Assembly: GCA_028292305.1 (NCBI GenBank)
Contig: JAQGMQ010000762.1
Coordinates: 1 to 14,139 of the forward strand
Origin: Rhodoferax sp.
GTDB taxonomy: Bacteria > Pseudomonadota > Gammaproteobacteria > Burkholderiales > Burkholderiaceae_C
DNA length: 14,139 nucleotides
Direction of reading: 5' to 3'
The notes under the pieces are model-generated. The model searched no databases and had not been told where the DNA came from. It saw nothing but the letters and a program-made list of their open reading frames with translations. Made by a program: the position numbers and the translations under genes. The first letter of the stretch is position 1. Each line of letters starts with the position of its first letter. Shown here in pieces: positions 7,252 through 14,139 of the stretch.

Positions 7252-7899
7252 ATGCCCCGCGTCACCACATCCCTTGCCCCATCCGCCGTGCCGCGCCGAA
7301 TGCTGTTGGCGCTGGCCAGCGTTGCCCTGCTGGCGGGCGGCATTGCAACCGCCCGGGCCGCCACCGTAGGCCAGCCGGCGCCCGCCTTCACCGCGACCGA
7401 CACCGCGGGCAAGACCCGCAGCCTGGCCGAATTCAAGGGCAAGACGGTGGTGCTGGAATGGGTCAACCCCGGCTGCCCGTTCGTGCGCAAACACTACGGC
7501 GCCAACATGCAGGCACTGCAGAAGGAATTCACCGGCAAGGGGGTGGTCTGGCTGGCCGTCAACTCCACCGAGAAGGCCGCGTCGGACTACCTCGCGCCCG
7601 CGGCGCTGGCCGGCTGGATGCAGGAAAAATCGGCCGCGCCCACCGCCACGCTGATGGACGACGAAGGCACCATCGGGCAGGCCTACGGCGCCCGCACCAC
7701 GCCCCACATGTACATCGTCGACGCCAAGGGTGTGTTGGTGTACGCCGGCGGCATCGACAGCATTGCCTCCGCCCGGCCCGACGACATCAAGACCGCCACC
7801 AACTACGTGCGCCAAGGGCTGGGCGAAGTGCTGGCCGGCCAGCCCGTGAGTGCGCCGAATACGCGGCCGTACGGGTGTTCGGTCAAATACAAGTCATGA
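7252..7899 (+). CDS. Exported redoxin / thioredoxin-like AhpC-TSA family protein
   Basis: This 215-residue protein has a signal peptide (about 1-36; hydrophobic core after PRRMLLAL, cleavage likely after ARA) and a thioredoxin fold of the redoxin/AhpC-TSA class (about 37-190): QPAPAFTATDTAGKTRSLAEF, then VLEWVNPGCPFVRKHYG with the single central Cys75, and the cis-Pro region TTPHMYIVD (149-157). A second cysteine, Cys209, sits near the C-terminus in PYGCSVKY. It therefore lacks CxxC and may work as a peroxiredoxin-like or one-cysteine reductase, with Cys209 as possible resolving residue. The start is fixed by AAGGAG at 7241-7246, five bases before the ATG; the frame is open further upstream but that part is the DsbD-like gene read out of frame. 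Position right after the transporter suggests it is reduced by it. Substrate unknown. Confidence 0.9.
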   Translation: MPRVTTSLAPSAVPRRMLLALASVALLAGGIATARAATVGQPAPAFTATDTAGKTRSLAEFKGKTVVLEWVNPGCPFVRKHYGANMQALQKEFTGKGVVWLAVNSTEKAASDYLAPAALAGWMQEKSAAPTATLMDDEGTIGQAYGARTTPHMYIVDAKGVLVYAGGIDSIASARPDDIKTATNYVRQGLGEVLAGQPVSAPNTRPYGCSVKYKS

Positions 7900-7979
7900 G
7901 GCGTCCGGCTGCGGCTTCTGCCCGGGCGCTGGAGTGATTGCGATAGTTTTCACTAGTTCCCGCTCTGCATTAGCCATAA

Positions 7980-8047
7980 GTACGTATGAAGTAGGGTCTA
8001 TTACCGTCGTACGCATGCGTTCAATTACTGAAATAATGGTGTATACC
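7980..8047 (+). promoter_or_regulatory. Candidate promoter and operator of the large hybrid kinase gene
   Basis: The 7900-8069 intergenic region turns visibly AT-richer than its surroundings from about 7935. It contains -35-like TTCAAT (8020-8025) and -10-like TATACC (8042-8047) separated by 16 bases, placing a start site near 8054. A perfect 10-base palindrome ACGCATGCGT (8011-8020) abuts the -35 box. A direct repeat GTACGYATG occurs at 7980-7988 and 8009-8017, and TTCA-N5-TGAA at 8020-8032 is a further dyad. Spacing and position suit control by a DNA-binding regulator, but no regulator family can be named. Confidence 0.4.
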
Positions 8048-8069
8048 TTTTGCACCAGACCTCCAGTCC

Positions 8070-11000
8070 ATGAACGTTTTCCACCTCGGCATCGGCGGAG
8101 CCAACTCGCCGCTGCAGATCCACGCGCAACACGATGGCTGGTTGGTCGGGGCTTCTCTGGTGGTGGCGCTGCTGGCGTCCACGCTGGCCCTGCACATCGC
8201 GGCGCAGGTCCGGCCGCACGCCCGGCCGCTGCCGCGCCTGCTGGTGATCCTGGCCGGTTCGGTGGCATTGGCCGGCGCCATCTGGTCCACCCATTTCATC
8301 AGCATGCTGGCGATGCTGATGCAGATGCCGGTGCACTTTCGGCTGGTGCCTACCTTGCTGTCGCTGTTGCCCAGCTTCGTCGGCGCGGCCTTGGCGCTGC
8401 AGCTGCTGATGCAGCAGCCGACCTCGCGCCCGCGGCTGGCGCTGGCCGGCGCCCTGGTGGGCCTGGGCATCGGCGGCACGCACTACGGCGGCATGCAGGC
8501 CATGCAGACCGCCTACGCGATGGAGATCGCGCCGTGGTCGGTGCCGCTGGCGCTGGCGGCCGGGGTGCTGCTGGCCACCACCGCGCTGTGGCTGCGTTTC
8601 GGCTTTGCGGAATGTGCGGCGGCCGCGGTTGACCGCGCGCCCCGCGGGACGCAAGGCGCGCTGGCACCGAACGACCCGCCGCAACGCCGCTGTGGCCCCG
8701 CCAAACACCTGACGCAAGCGCAGACCACCTGGCTCGGCGGCATCGCCATGGGCCTGGGCATCGCCTGCACGCACTACATCGCCATGGCCGGCGTCAGCTG
8801 GCTCGGGGCGCCGGCGTTGATCGACCTGCCCGGCAATCCGACCCACAGCAACGCCCTGGCCGTGGTGCTGGCCGTGGGCGGCGGCACCTTGGTGCTGCTG
8901 ACGATGATCGCCGGCGCCGACGGCCTGCTGCGGTACCGCCACCAACTGGCGCTGGGCCAGGCCGCCGAAGCGCAGCTGCGCGCCATCGTCGACACCGTGG
9001 CCGACGGCTTGCTGATGCTCGACCACACCGGCCACATCCAGGCGGTGAACCCGGCCGCCGCGCGCATGTTCGGCTGGCCCGCCAGCCAGCTCGTGGGCCG
9101 GCACGGCGGCATCCTGCTGCAGCACGGCGCCGCGACGGCGCACGAGCGCGACTTCGCCCACCGGCTGCTCACCGGCCAGGTGGACGCCTCCGGTGCGGGC
9201 GTGGAAGTCACGGCGGTGCGGCGCGATGGCACCGCCCTGCCCGTGCGGCTGGCCCTCGGCGTGGCGGGCAGCGGCAGGCCATCGCGGCTGTCGGGCTTGC
9301 CTGGCTTGTCCCTGGTGGCCCGCTCGCCGTGGTACGTGGCGCTGGTCACCGATGTCAGCGAACGTAAGGCCATGGAGCAGGCGCTGCACGACCGCGAGGC
9401 GGAGTACCGCTCGCTGATGCACAACACGCCGGGCATGGCCTACCGCCGCACGATCTACGGCGACACGCCCATCTTTGTCAGCGACGGCGCCAAGACGCTC
9501 ACGGGCTGGGCCGCGCTCGAGTTCACCGAGGGCCGCCAGCAACTGGCGCAGCTGGTGCACCCGGACGACCGCCAGCGTTTCGACGAAGACCTGGCGCAGG
9601 CCCTGCGCGAAGGCGGCCGCTACGAATCCGAGTACCGGCTGGTGCACCGCCACCGGCACACGGTGTGGGTGCTGTCGCGCGGCGGCGTGGTGCGCGACGC
9701 ACAGGGCCAGCCGAAATGGCTCGATGGTTTCCTGATGGACATCAGCGAACGCAAGTCGGCCGAACAGGCACTGCGCGATGGCGAGGAGCAGTTCCGTTCG
9801 CTGATCGACAACCTGCCCGGCATCACCTACCGCTGCGAGCCTGAGGCGCCCTACCGCTTTGTCTTCGTGAACGACAGCATCCGCGACATGACCGGCTGGC
9901 CGGCGCACCTGTTCACGCAGCACCGCAAGACCTTCACCGAGCTGATCCACCCCGACGATCTGGCGCAGGTGCGGCTCGCGCGGAACGAGGCGCTTACGGG
10001 CCGCCATGCGTTTTCGACCGAGTTCCGTCTGCGCCACCGCGATGGCCGCTGGCTCTGGGTCTGGGCCCGCGGGCGCGCCCTGTACCGCGACGACGGCCAG
10101 CCGCGCTGGCTCGACGGCGTGGTGCTGGACATCAGCGAACGCAAGGCCATGGAACACGCACTGCGCACGAGCGAACAGCAATACAGCTCGCTGATCGCCA
10201 ACGTGCCGGGCGTCACGTTTCGCCTGCTGATCGACGACTGGAGCACGCTGTTCGTCAGCGCGGCCGTCGAATCCATCACCGGCTGGACGGCCGACGACTT
10301 CCTGCGGCACGGCCGCCCGCTGCGCGAACACGTGCACCGCTCCGACGAGGTGCGCGTGGTCGACACCGTGCAACAGGCGATTGCCACGCGCAGCAATTTC
10401 GTGGTCGAGTTGCGCATGGTGCACCGCGACCGCCGGGTGTTCTGGATGTCGGCGCGCTGCAGCATCACGTATGACGAACATGACGCGCCGCTGTGGGTGG
10501 AAGGCGTGATGATCGACGTGAGCGAACGCCGCGCGGCCGAGCAGGCACTGCGCGAAAGCGAGCAGCTCACGCGTTCGCTGCTCAGCAATGTCTCGGGCAT
10601 CACCTACCGCATCCAGCTGGCCGGCTGGAAGATGCTGTTCATCAGCGCCGCCATCGAGACCATCACCGGCTGGCCGCCCAGCGAATACACCCACAACGGC
10701 CGCACGCTGGCCGACCAGTTGCATCCCGACGACCGGGAACGCGTGCCGCGCGAGATCGAAGAAGCGCTGGGAGCCGGACGCAGCTACATCGTCGAGGAGC
10801 GCATCATGCACCGCGACGGCCGCGTGTTCTGGATGTCGGCGCGCGGCAGCCTGATCTTCGATGCGGCCGGCGAGCCAACCTTGATCGACGGCGTCATGGT
10901 CGACATCACCGACCGCAAGACGGTGGAGCAGGCCCTGCAGGACCGCGAGCAACGCATCAGCTCGCTGGTTGCCAACCTGCCGGGCGTAGCCATCCGTTCG

Positions 11001-13919
11001 CTGGTGGACGCGCACTGGACCACCGAATTCGTGAGCGCGGCGATCGAGTCGCTCACGGGCTGGCCGGCCGATGCGTTCGTGCTGCACGGCCGGGCCATCG
11101 CCGAACATACCCACCCCGAAGACCGCTCCGCCCTGCTCGTCGAAGTGAACCACGCGCTGGCCATGCGGCAGGGTTATGTGTTTGAATTTCGCATGATCCA
11201 CCGGGACGGCAGCGTGCGCTGGATCGCGGCCCGCGGCAAGGCCACTTACGACGACAAGGGCAAGCCGTTGTGGATGGATGCCGTGATGCTCGACGTGAGC
11301 GACCGCCACGCCATCGAGCAGGCGCTGGGCGAGAGCGAGCGCTTCACGCGTTCGCTGCTGAGCAACATGCCCGGCACCACGGTGCGTGTCGAGCCTGATT
11401 GGACTCCGCTCTTCGTGAGCGACGGCGTGCACCGCCTGTTGGGCTGGACCTCCGACGACTTCATGGCCGGCCATGCCAGCTTCAGCGGCATCCTGCACCC
11501 CGACGACGCCGTGCGCGCCTTCGCCGTGGCCAATGAAGCCATCGCTCAGTGCCGCAGCTATTCCAACGACCACCGGATGTTCCACAAGGACGGCCAGGTG
11601 GTGCATGTGCTGTTTCACGGCACGCCGATCGCCGATGCGCACGGCACCGTGGTCTCGATCGACGGCATCCTCATCGACATCAGCGAACGCAAGGCGATGG
11701 AGCACGCGTTGCGCGAAAGCGAGCAGCTCACCCGCTCGCTGATCAGCAACACACCCGGCGCCTCGGTGCGCACGCTGCTGGACTGGTCGACCGCGTTCAT
11801 CAGCGACGCCATCCACGCCATGGTGGGTTGGAGCGCGGAAGACTTCGTTGCCGGGCGCATCAGCGTGAACCGGCTGCTGCCGCCGCACGACCGCCTGGAG
11901 GTGGAAGCGCTGGCGCGCCGGTCGCTGTCCGGCAGCCCCGGGTTTTCGGTCGAGAAACAGATGCTGCACCGCGACGGCCATAACGTGTGGGTGTGGTACC
12001 AGGGCGCGCCGGTGTTCGACGAGGACGGCCGCGTGAAATGGTTCGACGGCATCCTGATGGACATCACCGAACGCAAGGCGATGGAAGAGGCGCTGCGCAC
12101 CGCCAAGGAACAGGCCGAGCTGGCAGCCGCGGCCAAGACCACCTTCCTGGCCAACATGAGCCACGAAATCCGCACCCCGATGAACGCGGTGATCGGCTTC
12201 AGCGAACTGCTGCTCGGTACCTCGCTCGACGCGCAGCAACGCCGCCACATGGGCACGGTGCGCAACAGCGCGCGCTCGCTGCTGGGCCTGCTCAACAACA
12301 TCCTCGACACTGCCAAGCTGGAGCGCGGCGCGGTGGAGCTGGAGGCACATGACTTCTCGCTGCGCGATCTGGCCAGGCAGGTGGTCGATTCGCTTGAGCT
12401 GAGCGCCGCCGCCAAGGGGCTGGAGCTGCGGCTCGACTACGCTGGCGACGCGCCGGAGTTCTTCGCGGGCGATGCGCTGCGGGTTCAACAGGTGTTGACG
12501 AACCTGGTGGGCAACGCAGTCAAGTTCACCGCCCAGGGCGAAGTGCGGCTGGCCATCGACGGCGCGGCGGGCCAGATGCACATGGCCGTGCACGACACCG
12601 GCATCGGCATCGCCCCCGAGCGGCTGGAGGGCATCTTCGATCCGTTTGCGCAGGCTGACGCGTCGATGAGCCGGCGCTTCGGCGGCACCGGCCTGGGCAC
12701 GACCATCGCGCGTCAGCTGGTCGAACTCATGGGCGGCCGCCTGTGGGTCGAAAGCACCCTGGGCCTCGGCAGCGTCTTCCACGTGGCACTGCCATTGCCC
12801 GAGGGTCGACCGGTGAGCGCCGAGCCCGACGTGGTGCTGTTCGAAATGGCCGCGCTGCGCATTCTGGCGGCCGACGACGTGCCGCAGAACATCGAACTGC
12901 TCACGCTGATCCTGCAGGCCGCGGGCCACAGCGTCACCTGCGCCACCGACGGCGATACCGCACTGGCCGCCTACATGGCCGCGCCGGTGGACCTGATCCT
13001 GATGGACGTGCAGATGTCCGGCTCCGACGGGCTGGAGGCCGCGCGCCGCATCCGCGCGATGGAGCTTGAAAACCGCTGGCGCCGCACGCCCATCATCGCG
13101 CTCACGGCCAGCGTGTTGCGCGAAGACCGCGACGCCGCGTTCGCAGCCGGCATGGACGGCTTTGCCACCAAGCCGATCGACCGCGCCGACCTGATGACCG
13201 AGATTGCGCGGGTGCTGGACAAACCGGCGGAGGCGGCGCCCGCGGCGTCGAGTCTTTTGTCATCGGGCGATAACAAAACCCCTCGGCCGTCGTCGGATGC
13301 AGCCACCATCGACTGGAAAGCCGGCGAAACCCTGTGGGGCAGCCGCCGCGTCCATGCGAGCGCGATCGCGCGCTTTCTTGGCGACAGTGAACCACTGGCG
13401 GGCGAGCCGTTGGCCGAGTTGCTGCGGCAAGGCCGGGCCGACGCGGCGCGGCAGCTGGTGCACCGCCTGCGTGGGGCCGCGGGCAACCTGTGCCTGGTGG
13501 CATTGGCCGGCATCGCCGCCAGCCTGGAGCGGGCGCTCCAGGCCTCGGAGCTGGCCGCGGCCATCGACCTGCTGGCCCCGCTGGAGCAGGCGCTGGCCGA
13601 TGCCGCCGCCGCGCTGCACCACGACGCCGAACACGTTGCCGACTTCGCTCCAGCCGGCCTGGCGGCTTCTCTTCAATCCACCGACGTACGGGCGCTGGCA
13701 CGCAACACGATCGACACCTTACAGCGCGGGCAGTTCGACGAAAACAGCCTGCACACGATTGGCGCCGCGATGCGCCGATACGGCCAGGGGACAGAGGCCG
13801 ACGCACTCGAAACCGCACTGGGCGACTTCGAGCTCACCCGCGCCGAGCTTCTGCTGCGCAGCTGGCTCGCACGATCTTCCCCACTTGAAAGTGAAAGTAC
13901 GCTCCATGCTGCCCTCTGA
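8070..13919 (+). CDS. Giant hybrid histidine kinase: MHYT-like, 8 PAS, HisKA, HATPase, REC, Hpt
   Basis: This 1949-residue membrane sensor kinase combines all parts of a phosphorelay. Residues 24-290 form an MHYT-like sensor with about seven membrane segments and motifs THFISM (74-79), THYGGM (137-142) and THYIAM (234-239). Eight PAS modules follow (about 297-1343), each ending in a D[IV][ST][ED]R-x6-AL linker helix. The HisKA domain has phospho-acceptor His1365 in MSHEIRTP; the ATPase has N1478/N1482, DTGIGI (1509-1514), DPF and GTGLG (1539-1543). The receiver (1596-1716) has D1602/D1603, phospho-Asp1646, Thr1679 and Lys1701. The Hpt domain has His1798 in VHRLRGAAGN, followed by a helical tail of about 95 residues. 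All catalytic residues are present, so it should be active. A weak TCCAG precedes the ATG at 8070. The ligand is unknown. The next gene, a response regulator, overlaps its end by 14 bases. Confidence 0.95.
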   Translation: MNVFHLGIGGANSPLQIHAQHDGWLVGASLVVALLASTLALHIAAQVRPHARPLPRLLVILAGSVALAGAIWSTHFISMLAMLMQMPVHFRLVPTLLSLLPSFVGAALALQLLMQQPTSRPRLALAGALVGLGIGGTHYGGMQAMQTAYAMEIAPWSVPLALAAGVLLATTALWLRFGFAECAAAAVDRAPRGTQGALAPNDPPQRRCGPAKHLTQAQTTWLGGIAMGLGIACTHYIAMAGVSWLGAPALIDLPGNPTHSNALAVVLAVGGGTLVLLTMIAGADGLLRYRHQLALGQAAEAQLRAIVDTVADGLLMLDHTGHIQAVNPAAARMFGWPASQLVGRHGGILLQHGAATAHERDFAHRLLTGQVDASGAGVEVTAVRRDGTALPVRLALGVAGSGRPSRLSGLPGLSLVARSPWYVALVTDVSERKAMEQALHDREAEYRSLMHNTPGMAYRRTIYGDTPIFVSDGAKTLTGWAALEFTEGRQQLAQLVHPDDRQRFDEDLAQALREGGRYESEYRLVHRHRHTVWVLSRGGVVRDAQGQPKWLDGFLMDISERKSAEQALRDGEEQFRSLIDNLPGITYRCEPEAPYRFVFVNDSIRDMTGWPAHLFTQHRKTFTELIHPDDLAQVRLARNEALTGRHAFSTEFRLRHRDGRWLWVWARGRALYRDDGQPRWLDGVVLDISERKAMEHALRTSEQQYSSLIANVPGVTFRLLIDDWSTLFVSAAVESITGWTADDFLRHGRPLREHVHRSDEVRVVDTVQQAIATRSNFVVELRMVHRDRRVFWMSARCSITYDEHDAPLWVEGVMIDVSERRAAEQALRESEQLTRSLLSNVSGITYRIQLAGWKMLFISAAIETITGWPPSEYTHNGRTLADQLHPDDRERVPREIEEALGAGRSYIVEERIMHRDGRVFWMSARGSLIFDAAGEPTLIDGVMVDITDRKTVEQALQDREQRISSLVANLPGVAIRSLVDAHWTTEFVSAAIESLTGWPADAFVLHGRAIAEHTHPEDRSALLVEVNHALAMRQGYVFEFRMIHRDGSVRWIAARGKATYDDKGKPLWMDAVMLDVSDRHAIEQALGESERFTRSLLSNMPGTTVRVEPDWTPLFVSDGVHRLLGWTSDDFMAGHASFSGILHPDDAVRAFAVANEAIAQCRSYSNDHRMFHKDGQVVHVLFHGTPIADAHGTVVSIDGILIDISERKAMEHALRESEQLTRSLISNTPGASVRTLLDWSTAFISDAIHAMVGWSAEDFVAGRISVNRLLPPHDRLEVEALARRSLSGSPGFSVEKQMLHRDGHNVWVWYQGAPVFDEDGRVKWFDGILMDITERKAMEEALRTAKEQAELAAAAKTTFLANMSHEIRTPMNAVIGFSELLLGTSLDAQQRRHMGTVRNSARSLLGLLNNILDTAKLERGAVELEAHDFSLRDLARQVVDSLELSAAAKGLELRLDYAGDAPEFFAGDALRVQQVLTNLVGNAVKFTAQGEVRLAIDGAAGQMHMAVHDTGIGIAPERLEGIFDPFAQADASMSRRFGGTGLGTTIARQLVELMGGRLWVESTLGLGSVFHVALPLPEGRPVSAEPDVVLFEMAALRILAADDVPQNIELLTLILQAAGHSVTCATDGDTALAAYMAAPVDLILMDVQMSGSDGLEAARRIRAMELENRWRRTPIIALTASVLREDRDAAFAAGMDGFATKPIDRADLMTEIARVLDKPAEAAPAASSLLSSGDNKTPRPSSDAATIDWKAGETLWGSRRVHASAIARFLGDSEPLAGEPLAELLRQGRADAARQLVHRLRGAAGNLCLVALAGIAASLERALQASELAAAIDLLAPLEQALADAAAALHHDAEHVADFAPAGLAASLQSTDVRALARNTIDTLQRGQFDENSLHTIGAAMRRYGQGTEADALETALGDFELTRAELLLRSWLARSSPLESESTLHAAL
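8139..8939 (+). other. MHYT-like membrane sensor domain (Thr variant)
   Basis: This region encodes residues 24-290 of the kinase. MHYT domains are seven-segment membrane modules with three repeated Met-His-Tyr-type motifs, proposed in the family literature to bind a metal such as copper and sense oxygen, CO or NO. Here the His and the trailing Met are kept in all three copies but the leading Met is Thr each time. A polar loop (about 181-220) separates the fifth and sixth segments. Confidence 0.8.
9390..12098 (+). repeat. Seven tandem PAS-PAC units with 128-130 residue period
   Basis: Kinase residues 441-1343 are seven consecutive modules. The Asp that opens each linker lies at 428, 557, 687, 816, 945, 1075, 1203 and 1331, giving steps of 129, 130, 129, 129, 130, 128 and 128. 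Each unit has an N-terminal SL-x3-xPG-type helix, a TGW or LGW turn, mostly an HPDD or HPED motif, an HRDG-like hairpin and the DxSERKAxEQAL linker. HPDD is eroded in unit 4 (HRSDE) and unit 8 (PPHDR). Units fall into subgroups 2-3, 4-5-6 and 7-8 by sequence. Confidence 0.85.
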
Positions 13920-14139
13920 CTCACGTCCCCGCATCCTCATCGCCGACGACGAACCCACCAACCTCCAGGTGTTGCGCCACGTGCTGCAGGACGACTACCG
14001 CCTGCTGTTCGCCAAGGACGGCCAGCGTGCGCTGGACCTGGCGCGCAGCGAGCGCCCTGACCTGATCCTGCTGGACGTGATGATGCCGGGCATGACCGGC
14101 TTCGAGACCTGTTTCGCACTGAAGAAGGACCCGCTGACC
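13906..14139 (+). CDS. Response regulator receiver domain, 3' end cut by window edge
   Basis: The frame is open to the right edge and gives 78 residues of a CheY-like receiver: RILIADDEPTNLQVL with acidic Asp14/Asp15, and phospho-acceptor Asp57 in LILLDVMMPGMTGFE. The switch Thr/Ser and Lys lie beyond the window, as does any output domain; receivers of this style often precede GGDEF or HD-GYP modules, but nothing here proves it. I chose the ATG at 13906, which overlaps the kinase stop by 14 bases; a GTG at 13891 is in frame and would add five residues. The ribosome-binding site is weak for both, so translational coupling to the kinase is likely. It is the obvious acceptor of phosphate from the kinase Hpt domain. 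Confidence 0.92.
   Translation, partial: MLPSDSRPRILIADDEPTNLQVLRHVLQDDYRLLFAKDGQRALDLARSERPDLILLDVMMPGMTGFETCFALKKDPLT

Noticed and set aside
7900..7935. Possible terminator after the redoxin gene
   Set aside because: GC-rich, but there is no clean stem followed by a T-run.
8025..12929. A 1634-codon reverse-strand open frame opposite the kinase
   Set aside because: It mirrors the kinase codons: the translation is a repetitive His/Gln/Arg/Gly-rich string with the PAS period, no recognisable domain and no ribosome-binding site. GC-rich codon use of the true gene keeps antisense stops rare.

Overview
The window is GC-rich, tightly packed and free of mobile elements, RNA genes or CRISPR. Codon use, the LysR/SDR, DsbD/ScsB and AlaX families and the many signalling proteins point to a betaproteobacterium of the order Burkholderiales, probably Comamonadaceae-like; this is inference from protein style, not a database match.

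Left part (1-2384): a LysR-type regulator, cut by the left edge, is divergent from two short-chain dehydrogenase/reductase genes that form a small operon. The 166-base space between them holds a 13-base palindrome overlapping a plausible -35 box, the layout expected of a LysR-controlled promoter.

Middle (2386-7899): a soluble TPR-like/GGDEF diguanylate cyclase ends one base from the second SDR gene (convergent). It is divergent from an alanyl-tRNA editing protein (AlaX type). The AlaX gene is followed on the same strand by a DsbD/ScsB-like membrane thiol reductant transporter and an exported redoxin with an isolated cysteine. The last two plausibly form an envelope reducing or peroxide-defence pathway.

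Right part (7900-14139): after an AT-richer intergenic region with palindromes and a candidate promoter comes one very large hybrid histidine kinase of 1949 residues. Its order is an MHYT-like membrane sensor, eight PAS modules (the last seven at a very regular 128-130 residue period), HisKA, HATPase, receiver, Hpt and a helical tail. A response-regulator gene overlaps its 3' end and runs off the right edge. Together they look like a complete His-Asp-His-Asp phosphorelay.

The most unusual item is this kinase: the tandem PAS array appears to have grown by internal duplication, and all three MHYT-type motifs carry Thr where Met is expected. No intergenic stretch exceeds 300 bases.
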